Source of the DNA: Bog-756 sp963977795
GTDB lineage: Bacteria; Actinomycetota; Acidimicrobiia; Acidimicrobiales; RAAP-2
DNA: 6,097 bases
Assembly (NCBI GenBank): GCA_963977795.1
Contig: CAXBRB010000172.1
Location: 1 to 6,097 of the forward strand
Reading direction: 5' to 3'
A program made the translations under genes and the position numbers. Position 1 is the stretch's first letter; every line of letters begins with the position of its first letter. Shown piece after piece: positions 1-5,856 of this stretch. The notes beneath the pieces are model-generated. The model searched no databases and was not told the origin of the DNA. It saw only the letters and a program-made list of their open reading frames with translations.

Positions 1-8
1 GGAAGGCC

Positions 9-617
9 TCAGCCCACCCGCACGGTGGCCAGGCTGACGGCCACGGCCACCATGACCACCCCGATCACCAGGTCGAGCACCCGCCAGGTGGCCGGGCGGG
101 CCATGAGCCCGGCGGCCGCCCGGGCCCCGAAGCCCAGGCCGGAGAACCACAGGACCGAGCCGGTGGCGGCCCCGGCGGCGAAGGCCCACCGGTGCCCCCC
201 GTACTGGTTGGCCACCGACCCGAGCAGGAGCACGGTGTCCAGGTAGACGTGGGGGTTGAGGAAGGTGAAGGCCAGGGTGGCCAGGGCCACAGCCCGGGCG
301 GTGGGCGCGGCGGCGTCCGCCGGCACGAGAGCTCCGGGCCGCACGGCCCCCCAGAACGACCGGACGGCGAAGGCCGCCAGGTAGGCCACGCCCACCCACC
401 GCAGGACCTCCAGGGCGGCGGGGACGGCCCGGATGACGCCCCCGATCCCGGCCACCCCGGCGGCGATGAGCACCACGTCGGCCGCGGCGCAGATGGCCAC
501 GGCCAGGCCCACGTGGTGGCGGGCCAGGCCGAGCCGGAGCACGTACGCGTTCTGGGCGCCGATGGCCACGATGAGGGAGAGGCCGGTCAGGAGGCCGGCC
601 AGGGCGGCGTGGGTCAC
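9..617 (-). CDS. LysE/ArgO-family amino-acid exporter
   Basis: A 202-residue, very hydrophobic protein of the LysE/RhtB transporter superfamily, closest in motifs to the LysE/ArgO branch. These inner-membrane proteins export basic amino acids, driven by the membrane potential. Visible hallmarks are GAQN at residues 20-23 in the first membrane segment and NPHVYLDTVLLLG at about 121-133, the conserved Asn-Pro motif of the family. There are about six hydrophobic stretches: roughly 5-25, 37-62, 68-90, 108-134, 143-165 and 178-198. The length matches the family norm of about 200. The start is GTG; no strong Shine-Dalgarno precedes it. It lies 7 nt after the stop of the Gfo/Idh gene on the same strand, so it is probably translated from that mRNA. 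The usual LysR-type activator (LysG/ArgP) is not in the window, though the left edge falls just after this gene. Family assignment is firm; the exported substrate is inference. Confidence 0.9.
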   Translation of the reverse strand: MTHAALAGLLTGLSLIVAIGAQNAYVLRLGLARHHVGLAVAICAAADVVLIAAGVAGIGGVIRAVPAALEVLRWVGVAYLAAFAVRSFWGAVRPGALVPADAAAPTARAVALATLAFTFLNPHVYLDTVLLLGSVANQYGGHRWAFAAGAATGSVLWFSGLGFGARAAAGLMARPATWRVLDLVIGVVMVAVAVSLATVRVG

Positions 618-624
618 GGGCCGC

Positions 625-1611
625 TCAGACCGTGGGGCGGCGGGGCTCGAGGCCGGCCGCCCGGTAGACGGCGTCGATGACCTCCATGGTGCGCACGGCG
701 TCGGCCGGCGTGGTGGGGAAGGGGGCGCCGTCCACCACGGCGTCGCGGAAGGCGGCCATCTGGTACGTGTACGTCGTCGTCTTCGGGAAGTGCTCCCGGC
801 GGCGTCCCGACGGGGTGGTCACCGTGAGGGCGTGGGCCACGTGGGGGCCGAGGGGGTTGAAGAGGCGGAGCTCGCCGGCCGTCCCGGTGACCCGCCCCCG
901 CAGGCTCAGCAGCCGGGCCGACAGCAGCGAGCACCGCAGGCGGCCGGTGATCCCGTCGGGTCCGGTCAGGTCGGCCTCCATGGCCCGGTCGATGCCGGGG
1001 CGCAGGAGGCGGGCCCGGGCCGAGCCCACGGTGGGCTCCACCCCGGCCAGGGTCCGCCAGAGGTGCACGGCGTAGCAGCCGATGTCCATGGTGGCCCCGC
1101 CGGCCAGGCCGAGGTCGTAGCGGATGTCGCCGAGCAGGGGCAGGGGGATGCACATCGAGGTCTCCACCCGCTCGATCCGGCCCAGCTCGCCCGAGGCCAG
1201 GACCTCCAGGGCGGCCAGCATCAGCGGGTGGTAGCGGTAGTGGAAGGCCTCGAAGACGACCCGGCCGGCGGCCTCGGTCGCCGCGGCCACCACCCGGGCC
1301 TCCTCGGCATCGGCGGTGAGGGGCTTCTCGCACAGGACGTGCTTGCCCTGGGCCAGGGCGGCCAGCGTCCAGCGGCCATGGAGGCCGTTGGGCAGGGGGT
1401 TGTAGACGGCGTCGATCCCGTCGTCGGCCACCAGGTTCTCGTAGGAGGCGTGGACCCGGGGGATCCCGTGCTTGGCGGCGAAGGCCTCGGCCCGGGACCG
1501 GTCGCGGGCCGCCAGGGCCACGACCTCGACCCCCTCGGTGCGGCGGGCCGGCCGGATGCAGGCGGCGGGGGCGATGCGGGCGGCGCCGAGGATGCCGATG
1601 CGGAGGGTCAT
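625..1611 (-). CDS. Gfo/Idh/MocA-family NAD(P)-dependent oxidoreductase
   Basis: A 328-residue cytoplasmic dehydrogenase. The N-terminal Rossmann fold starts at once with GILGAARIAP (residues 6-15), the dinucleotide-binding turn. The family motif CEKPL lies at 94-98, with the expected catalytic Lys96. The C-terminal alpha/beta domain carries GGATMDIGCYAVH at 171-183 (D176, Y180, H183), the DxGxYxxH substrate-site motif seen in the dihydrodiol dehydrogenase and NADP-dependent D-xylose dehydrogenase branch. Length is typical (about 330). Substrates of this family are usually sugars, polyols or diols, and this one is not predictable. I chose the ATG at 1611 because the glycine-rich turn then sits where the family has it. 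An in-frame GTG at 1629 would add only six residues. No Shine-Dalgarno precedes the ATG, but a promoter-like pair sits where it would give a leaderless mRNA. It is followed 7 nt later by the exporter gene and is divergent from the DUF5993-like/dsbB unit. Confidence 0.9.
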   Translation of the reverse strand: MTLRIGILGAARIAPAACIRPARRTEGVEVVALAARDRSRAEAFAAKHGIPRVHASYENLVADDGIDAVYNPLPNGLHGRWTLAALAQGKHVLCEKPLTADAEEARVVAAATEAAGRVVFEAFHYRYHPLMLAALEVLASGELGRIERVETSMCIPLPLLGDIRYDLGLAGGATMDIGCYAVHLWRTLAGVEPTVGSARARLLRPGIDRAMEADLTGPDGITGRLRCSLLSARLLSLRGRVTGTAGELRLFNPLGPHVAHALTVTTPSGRRREHFPKTTTYTYQMAAFRDAVVDGAPFPTTPADAVRTMEVIDAVYRAAGLEPRRPTV

Positions 1612-1618
1612 GGGGCCG

Positions 1619-1647
1619 AGGGTAGCCACCGGCCGACCGGGTGTCCC
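1619..1647 (-). promoter_or_regulatory. Candidate promoter for the Gfo/Idh-exporter operon (leaderless)
   Basis: On the minus strand, GGGACA (1647-1642; 4 of 6 to TTGACA) is separated by exactly 17 nt from TACCCT (1624-1619; fits TAnnnT). Seven nucleotides then lead directly to the ATG at 1611, so the predicted transcription start coincides with the start codon. Leaderless mRNAs are common in actinobacteria, and this would explain the missing Shine-Dalgarno. Both hexamers are weak, so this is inference. Confidence 0.35.
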
Positions 1648-1723
1648 CGAACTCCGACGGGCGTCCCGGTAGCCTCGCCGTCGTCCGGCGCCGGTCCCCG
1701 CGCCGGCGGTCCGATCCGGAGCC

Positions 1724-1729
1724 GGGAGG
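1724..1729 (+). promoter_or_regulatory. Ribosome binding site of the DUF5993-like gene
   Basis: GGGAGG lies 4 nt before the GTG at 1734. It decides the start. The reading frame is open further upstream to a GTG at 1641, but that 31-residue extension is polar and Arg/Pro-rich, has no ribosome binding site, and looks like intergenic sequence. Confidence 0.6.
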
Positions 1730-1733
1730 CGCA

Positions 1734-1892
1734 GTGGACATCCTCATCCTGGTGCTGCTGGCCGCCGTGGCCCTCCTGGCCTACCGGGGGGCGTCGCGGC
1801 GCCTGGTGATCGGCCTCTGGTTCCTGGCCCTGGTGGCCATGCTCGGCCTCTTCCGGTACCACGTGACCAGCCCGCTCCACCTCAACTTCTGA
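1734..1892 (+). CDS. Small membrane protein, DUF5993-like, coupled to dsbB
   Basis: A 52-residue protein starting at GTG. Two hydrophobic segments (about 2-17 and 24-41) are separated by a short basic turn, YRGASRR (17-23), giving a hairpin in the membrane whose turn is predicted to be cytoplasmic. The C-terminus ends HVTSPLHLNF (43-52). This size, the two-helix layout and a terminal H-x-T-x-PL-x-L-x-F pattern match what I recall of the DUF5993 family, often annotated beside DsbB homologues; that assignment is from memory. It has no cysteine, so it cannot itself exchange thiols. Its TGA is 1 nt before the ATG of the dsbB-family gene, so the two are almost certainly translationally coupled. 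Function is unknown. A subunit or assembly partner of the DsbB homologue is the simplest inference. Confidence 0.75.
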   Translation: MDILILVLLAAVALLAYRGASRRLVIGLWFLALVAMLGLFRYHVTSPLHLNF

Positions 1893-1893
1893 C

Positions 1894-2595
1894 ATGGCCG
1901 CCGTCACCCCCGCCACCGACGCCGCCCCCGACTCCGGGGCCGCCGACCCCGGACCTGCGGGGCCGGCTGCCGTCGACCTCGCCGCCGAGCGCCCGCTCGA
2001 CGCACGTCTGGGCCGCCTGGCCTTCTGGGGCCTGGTCGTCTTCACCTTCGCCTACTGCGCCGTGCTGCTGGCCGCCATGAGCGTCCAGCTGTTCGGCCAC
2101 GAGCGGCCGTGCCCGCTGTGCATGCTCCAGCGCTACGCCATGATCCTGGCCACCATCCCGCCCATGTGGATCGTGACCGACGCCCTCCGGGGCCGCCTCT
2201 CCCGGCTGCGCTACGTGGCCGGCCTCGGCCTCTCGATCATCGCCAGCGTGGCCGGCGGCCTGGAGTCGACCCGGCAGATCCTCTTGCACATCGCCTCGAA
2301 GACCGATCCCGGCTACGGCTCGGCCGTGGTCGGCCTCCACCTCTACACCTGGGCCCTGATCACCTTCGTGGTGGTCGTCCTGTTCTGCGGGGTGCTCCTG
2401 GTCCTGGCCCCGACGGTGGCCCCGGTGGCTCCTGCTGCGGCGGGTGCCCGGTGGGTGGCCCGTGCCGTGGTCTGGCTCTTCCTCGGGGTCATCGTGGTGA
2501 ACGTGGTGCTGATCGTCCTGCTCGAGGGCCTCAGCTGGGTGCTGCCCGACGACCCGGCCAACTATCGGCTCCTCCACGAGCTCGGCGTGAGGTGA
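1894..2595 (+). CDS. dsbB: DsbB-family membrane thiol:quinone oxidoreductase, lacking the second cysteine pair
   Basis: A 233-residue membrane protein. DsbB reoxidises a DsbA-type thiol oxidase outside the membrane and passes the electrons to quinone. CPLC at residues 73-76, just after the first membrane helix (about 43-65), matches the E. coli C41-C44 site, and Arg80 (CPLCMLQR) aligns with the quinone-linked Arg48. Further helices are at about 77-96, 105-124 and 149-172, with a basic cytoplasmic loop, RGRLSRLR, at 99-106. The second outer loop (about 127-148, containing DPGYGSAVVGLHLYTW at 138-153) has no cysteine, so the C104-C130 pair of E. coli DsbB is missing. The only other cysteines, C55 and C165, lie inside helices. 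Two additions are unusual: an Ala/Pro/Asp-rich N-terminus of about 37 residues, and a fifth hydrophobic segment (about 187-211) followed by a polar tail. The ATG follows the preceding small gene by 1 nt. No dsbA is in the window. Family is clear; the exact reaction is inference. Confidence 0.9.
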   Translation: MAAVTPATDAAPDSGAADPGPAGPAAVDLAAERPLDARLGRLAFWGLVVFTFAYCAVLLAAMSVQLFGHERPCPLCMLQRYAMILATIPPMWIVTDALRGRLSRLRYVAGLGLSIIASVAGGLESTRQILLHIASKTDPGYGSAVVGLHLYTWALITFVVVVLFCGVLLVLAPTVAPVAPAAAGARWVARAVVWLFLGVIVVNVVLIVLLEGLSWVLPDDPANYRLLHELGVR

Positions 2596-2601
2596 GCGCG
2601 G

Positions 2602-2639
2602 GCTGAGGAGGTCAGCAGAGGCGGAGGTCCGCGCTCCGC
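2602..2639. terminator. Tandem hairpins in the convergent gap (candidate terminator)
   Basis: Two short perfect hairpins lie between the convergent dsbB-family and Fic genes. The first is GCTGA (2602-2606) with TCAGC (2612-2616) around a 5-nt loop. The second is GCGGAG (2621-2626) with CTCCGC (2634-2639) around a 7-nt loop. They begin 6 nt after the dsbB-family stop. Neither has a T-tract, so a classical intrinsic terminator is not shown; in such GC-rich DNA short stems also arise by chance. The rest of the gap, to 2718, shows nothing I can identify. Confidence 0.3.
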
Positions 2640-2718
2640 AGCCTGGCCCCGCCCCGGTCGGCCGTGGCCACCCGAGGCCCGCCGGGACTCGTGCGCGGAC
2701 GACGGAGCACCCCGGGCC

Positions 2719-3876
2719 CTAGCGCAGGGGCGTGGATCCGGCGAGGCCGAGCAGCTCCGGTGCCACGAAGAGCACCTGGGGCTGTCCGGGACCGGCTCGG
2801 CGGAGGGTGCCGTGCTCGGTCACGATGCCGAGGTCGGCCAGGCGCCGCAGGGTGGCCAGCGAGGCCTTCGTCGAGATGCCGAGCGCATCCGAGACGATCG
2901 TCGAGGTCAGGACCAGATGACGGGGGAGGAGGTCGAGGGCGGCGAACACCGCGGCGTCGCTCCGGGTCCTTCGGGCGCCCCCGGCCAGCAGGTCCCGCCA
3001 GTGCTGCTTGACGGCGGCGACGTGGGCGATGAGCTCGGTCTGGGCCCGCCCCCCGCCCGCCACCATGTCGGCAAACCACGAGATCCACCGGCGGTGGTCG
3101 CCCAGGCGGAAGAGCGTGAGGCCCGAGGCGTAGCCGCCGACGTCGGCGGCGATGGCCACGCTCACCGGCGGTGGCACCAGCAGCGAGAGGCGGCGGGTGA
3201 GCAACCAGGCGACCAGCACCCGGCCGACCCGGCCGTTGCCGTCGGCGAAGGGGTGGATGATCTCGAACTGCGCGTGGCTGACCGCGGCCTGGGCCACGGG
3301 GTCGAGGTCGGTGCGGTTCACGTAGGCGACGAGGTCGGCCAGCAGGACCTCCAGGGCGGCGGGGGGCGGTGTCACCAGGTGGGCGTCGAACGGACCGGTC
3401 CCCCCGATCCAGCCCTGCTCCGACCGGATCACCCCGACGTGCCGCTCGGGCGTCGGGCTCCCGGTCATCAGGGTGCGGTGCCAGGCGCACAGCGTGGCCA
3501 CCGAGAGCTCCTCCTCGTCCCCGGCGCTGCGGACCGCCTGGGTGACCGCCGTCAGGTTCGCCGCCACCCACCGAGCCGCGCCGGCCTCGGCGGGACCGAG
3601 CTGCTCCTCGGCAAGGACGATGTCCACCACGGGTGCGGTGACCCCTTCCACGAACGACGACGCCACCCCCTCCTGGCGGCACAGGAGCCGGGCCAGGGGC
3701 TCGTACTCGACGTCCAGGGCGGCGGCGGCGTGCCGGATCTCGGCGGCCGCCGAGGCGGCCCGGGCGGCGCTGGGCACGTCGAGGTCGAGCGTCCGCTCGG
3801 CCAGCAGGTCCGGCACGAAGGCCCGGACACGGCGGCCCTCCCAGACGACCTTGACCTCGGATCCGGCTGCGTCCAC
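2719..3876 (-). CDS. Stand-alone Fic-domain protein (AMP transferase), class II, with C-terminal winged helix
   Basis: A 385-residue soluble protein. Fic enzymes usually transfer AMP from ATP to a hydroxyl side chain of a target protein. The catalytic motif HPFADGNGRVGR is intact at 208-219 (catalytic His208; Asp212 and the Gly/Asn/Arg residues bind metal and phosphates). The N-terminal region (about 20-95) is a Fic_N-type helical domain carrying SSFVEG at 73-78. This fits the inhibitory motif (S/T)xxxE(G/N), with Glu77 expected to block ATP, and makes it class II, autoinhibited from its own N-terminus. Residues about 306-372 look like a winged helix: TSTIVSDALGISTKASLATL (324-343) resembles a helix-turn-helix and is followed by a short wing. 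No antitoxin gene adjoins it, as expected when the inhibitory helix is built in. The start is a GTG with a strong ribosome binding site. The flanking genes do not appear to share a transcript with it. The target is unknown; the winged helix suggests DNA binding, possibly at its own upstream palindrome. Confidence 0.93.
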   Translation of the reverse strand: MDAAGSEVKVVWEGRRVRAFVPDLLAERTLDLDVPSAARAASAAAEIRHAAAALDVEYEPLARLLCRQEGVASSFVEGVTAPVVDIVLAEEQLGPAEAGAARWVAANLTAVTQAVRSAGDEEELSVATLCAWHRTLMTGSPTPERHVGVIRSEQGWIGGTGPFDAHLVTPPPAALEVLLADLVAYVNRTDLDPVAQAAVSHAQFEIIHPFADGNGRVGRVLVAWLLTRRLSLLVPPPVSVAIAADVGGYASGLTLFRLGDHRRWISWFADMVAGGGRAQTELIAHVAAVKQHWRDLLAGGARRTRSDAAVFAALDLLPRHLVLTSTIVSDALGISTKASLATLRRLADLGIVTEHGTLRRAGPGQPQVLFVAPELLGLAGSTPLR

Positions 3877-3881
3877 CCGGT

Positions 3882-3888
3882 CTCCTCT
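3882..3888 (-). promoter_or_regulatory. Ribosome binding site of the Fic gene
   Basis: On the minus strand AGAGGAG is followed by a 5-nt spacer (ACCGG) and then GTG at 3876. This fixes the Fic start codon at the GTG. Confidence 0.7.
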
Positions 3889-3918
3889 GACTGCTCGCTA
3901 CGGCGTCCTGTGCCCCAG

Positions 3919-3952
3919 ATACCTTACCGCTTACAGTTTATCGGTAAGGTAT
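3919..3952. promoter_or_regulatory. Perfect 11-bp inverted repeat, candidate operator upstream of the Fic gene
   Basis: ATACCTTACCG (3919-3929) and CGGTAAGGTAT (3942-3952) are exact reverse complements around a 12-bp AT-rich centre (3930-3941), so equivalent bases are 23 bp apart. The island is strikingly AT-rich for this window and lies 42 nt upstream of the Fic GTG. A partial direct repeat, CTTACCG then CTTACAG (3923-3936), is nested in it. A low-GC stem without a T-tract argues against a terminator. A dimeric repressor site is the best reading. The binder could be the Fic protein's own winged helix or an unlinked regulator such as a TetR-type repressor; the sequence does not decide. Confidence 0.6.
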
Positions 3953-3962
3953 TCGAAGTCGG
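3935..3962 (-). promoter_or_regulatory. Candidate promoter of the Fic gene
   Basis: On the minus strand, CCGACT (3962-3957; GAC core of a -35) is 16 nt from TAAACT (3940-3935; 4 of 6 to TATAAT). This -10 lies in the centre of the 11-bp inverted repeat. One arm would then fall in the spacer and the other at the predicted transcription start near 3928, a typical repressor-operator arrangement. On the plus strand TACAGT (3932-3937) could also act as a -10, but no plus-strand gene follows. The hexamers are weak matches. Confidence 0.3.
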
Positions 3963-3982
3963 GCCGCAACCCGTGGGACGAC

Positions 3983-4026
3983 CTGCCCCGGTGGAGGTGA
4001 CCGGCCCGACTGGCGGCCCGGGGCAG
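3983..4026 (-). terminator. GC-rich hairpin after the monooxygenase gene (candidate terminator)
   Basis: CTGCCCCGG (3983-3991) and CCGGGGCAG (4018-4026) form a perfect 9-bp stem around a 26-nt loop, starting 10 nt past the monooxygenase stop codon. It would separate that transcript from the Fic promoter. There is no T-tract and the loop is long, so termination is inferred mainly from stem strength and position. Confidence 0.4.
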
Positions 4027-4036
4027 CGAGACGGGC

Positions 4037-5851
4037 TCAGGCGGTGGTGCCCGACGGTGCGGTGCGCTCGAGCCCGGCCATGGCCCCCTCGTCCCGCCAC
4101 GCCTCGAGGCGGTCGGCGTACTCGGTGGGAGCGCCGAAGAAGAAGGTCCCCTGGGCCGACACCGCCGTGGGCTGGCCCTCGTTGTTGTAGTAGCCGGGGG
4201 TGCAGGTCTGGGAGTTGGACGTCATGCGGGCGGCCCGCTGGACGATCTCGGCCACCCAGGCCGCCTCGGCCTCGGTGGTCACCTCGAAGGTCCCGCCACC
4301 GTCGGCCAGCGCCCGCTCCAGGATCCAGGCGGCGTGGCGGGCCTGGGTGTCGATCAGGTAGGGGAAGTTGACGGTCAGGCCGGACTGGGACGTGGAGAGC
4401 ATCAGCAGGTTGGGGAAGCCGTGGATGTGCATCCCGTGCAGGGTCCGGACGCCGTCGGACCACGCCCCGGTCAGGGTGGTGCCGTCCCGGCCGGTCACGC
4501 CGAAGCCGGCCCGGCGGGCGTAGTCGGTCCCCACCTCGAAGCCGGTGGCGAAGATGAGGCAGTCGAGCTCGTGCTCCACCCCGTCGACCACCGCTCCCCG
4601 CTCGGTTATGCGCTCGACCCCCTTGCCCCGGGTGTCGACCAGGGTCACGTTGGGCCGGTTGAAGGTGGGCAGGTACTGGTCGTGGAAGCACGGCCGCTTG
4701 CAGAACTGCCGGTACCAGGGCTTGAGGGCCTCGGCCGTGGCCGGGTCCTCCACGATGGAAGCGATGCGGGACCGGACCTCCTCCATCTTGGTGAAGTCGG
4801 CCTGCTCGATCAGGGCGGCCAGGGCCTCGGGGGAGAGGTCGGGGTTGGCCGTGGCCTGGGCGATGGTGAGGAGCTTGCGGGTGATGTCGGTCCACCCGTC
4901 GTCCACCAGGTCCTCGGCGGCCCACCCGCCGGCGGTGAGCACCTGGAAGTTGTCGATGCGGCGGCGCTGCCAGCCCGGCTCGAGGGAGTCCGCCCAGGCG
5001 GGGTCGGTGGGTCGGTTGTTGCGGGCATCGACCGAGGACGGGGTGCGCTGGAAGACGGTCAGGTGGCCGGCCCACTCGGCCAGGTGGGGCACGACCTGCA
5101 CCGCGGTGGCCCCGGTGCCGATGATGCCGACCCGCTTGCCGGCCAGGCCGACCAGGCCGCCGTCGGCGTCGCCGCCGGTGTAGGCGTAGTCCCATCGGCT
5201 GGTGTGGAACATGTGCCCGCCGAAGGTGTCGAGGCCGGGGATCCCGGGCAGCTTGGGCTTCTGGAGGAAGCCGGTGGAGAGGCACACGTACCGGGCCGAG
5301 AAGGCGTCCCCCCGGTCGGTGGTCACCGTCCACCGCTCGGCGGCCTCGTCCCAGGTGAGATCGGTCACCGCCGTCTGGAGGCAGGCGTCCCGGTAGAGGT
5401 CGTAGTGGTCGGCGATGCGCCGGCAGTGCTCGAGGATCTCGGCACCGCGGCTGTACTTCTCGGTGGGCATGGCGCCCAGCTCCTCGAGCAGGGGGATGTA
5501 GACGTAGGACTCGATGTCACAGGCGATGCCCGGGTAGCGGTTCCAGTACCAGGTGCCGCCCACGTCGGCTGCCTTGTCGATGAGGCGGATGCTGGCCACG
5601 CCCAGCTGGCGGAGGCGGGCTCCGACCAGGAGGCCGCCGAAGCCGGCCCCCACCAGGGCCACGTCGACCTCGTCGTGGAGGGGGGCGCGGGTGAAGCCCG
5701 GGTCGGCGTGGGGGTCGTCGGCCAGCCAGGCCAGCTCGCCGGCCACCTCGACGTACTGGGCCAGTCCGTCGGGCCGGAGCCGCCGCTCCCGCTCGTCCCG
5801 GTAGCGGGCCCGGAGGGCCTCGGCGTCGAACCCCGGTGCGTCGGTCGTCAC
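4037..5851 (-). CDS. Baeyer-Villiger-type flavin monooxygenase (FAD/NADPH)
   Basis: A 604-residue enzyme of the class B flavoprotein monooxygenases, which use NADPH, FAD and O2 to turn ketones into esters or lactones. The FAD Rossmann motif is GAGFGG at 68-73, followed by GGTWYWNRYPGIACD at 98-112, a Baeyer-Villiger hallmark. The fingerprint FxGxxxHxxxW(P/D) is complete as FGGHMFHTSRWD (210-221). The NADPH motif GTGATA is at 245-250 and the ATGF motif at 435-438. CKRP (384-387) probably supplies the active-site arginine equivalent to Arg337 of phenylacetone monooxygenase (inference). The N-terminal extension of about 60 residues before the FAD fold and the length near 600 resemble the cyclopentadecanone monooxygenase-like group rather than the roughly 540-residue cyclohexanone or phenylacetone enzymes. 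The GTG start follows a near-ideal ribosome binding site. The frame stays open to 6088, but that part shows no family features. No lactone hydrolase or alcohol dehydrogenase adjoins it, so the substrate is unknown. Confidence 0.93.
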   Translation of the reverse strand: MTTDAPGFDAEALRARYRDERERRLRPDGLAQYVEVAGELAWLADDPHADPGFTRAPLHDEVDVALVGAGFGGLLVGARLRQLGVASIRLIDKAADVGGTWYWNRYPGIACDIESYVYIPLLEELGAMPTEKYSRGAEILEHCRRIADHYDLYRDACLQTAVTDLTWDEAAERWTVTTDRGDAFSARYVCLSTGFLQKPKLPGIPGLDTFGGHMFHTSRWDYAYTGGDADGGLVGLAGKRVGIIGTGATAVQVVPHLAEWAGHLTVFQRTPSSVDARNNRPTDPAWADSLEPGWQRRRIDNFQVLTAGGWAAEDLVDDGWTDITRKLLTIAQATANPDLSPEALAALIEQADFTKMEEVRSRIASIVEDPATAEALKPWYRQFCKRPCFHDQYLPTFNRPNVTLVDTRGKGVERITERGAVVDGVEHELDCLIFATGFEVGTDYARRAGFGVTGRDGTTLTGAWSDGVRTLHGMHIHGFPNLLMLSTSQSGLTVNFPYLIDTQARHAAWILERALADGGGTFEVTTEAEAAWVAEIVQRAARMTSNSQTCTPGYYNNEGQPTAVSAQGTFFFGAPTEYADRLEAWRDEGAMAGLERTAPSGTTA

Positions 5852-5856
5852 GGTCG

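Noticed and set aside
1641..1733. Longer 83-codon version of the small membrane protein
   Set aside because: The extra 31 residues are Arg/Pro-rich with no ribosome binding site, while GGGAGG directly precedes the GTG at 1734, where a typical DUF5993-like N-terminus begins.
614..1747. Long minus-strand frame of 377 codons overlapping the Gfo/Idh gene
   Set aside because: Its translation is dominated by Arg, Pro and Gly with no domain motif. It is a shadow of the Gfo/Idh gene, whose frame carries intact family motifs.
433..1809. Plus-strand frame of 458 codons across the exporter and dehydrogenase genes
   Set aside because: Composition is Gly/Gln/Ala/Arg-rich and low in complexity. Both underlying minus-strand genes are well supported, so this is an antisense shadow typical of high-GC DNA.
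2719..3876. Fic gene as half of a two-gene toxin-antitoxin pair
   Set aside because: No small antitoxin gene adjoins it on either side, and the inhibitory motif is already present in its own N-terminus.
3919..3952. The AT-rich inverted repeat as an intrinsic terminator or a recombinase attachment site
   Set aside because: The stem is about half A/T with a 12-nt loop and no T-tract. No integrase, transposase or matching second copy is in the window. Operator is the better explanation.
2812..4371. Plus-strand frame of 519 codons antisense to the Fic and monooxygenase genes
   Set aside because: It crosses a gene boundary and the AT-rich operator island, and has no recognisable fold or motif. 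Antisense shadow.
3924..5333. Minus-strand frame of 469 codons inside the monooxygenase gene
   Set aside because: It is Arg/Pro/Gly/His-rich and lies in another frame of a gene with every expected flavin and NADPH motif.
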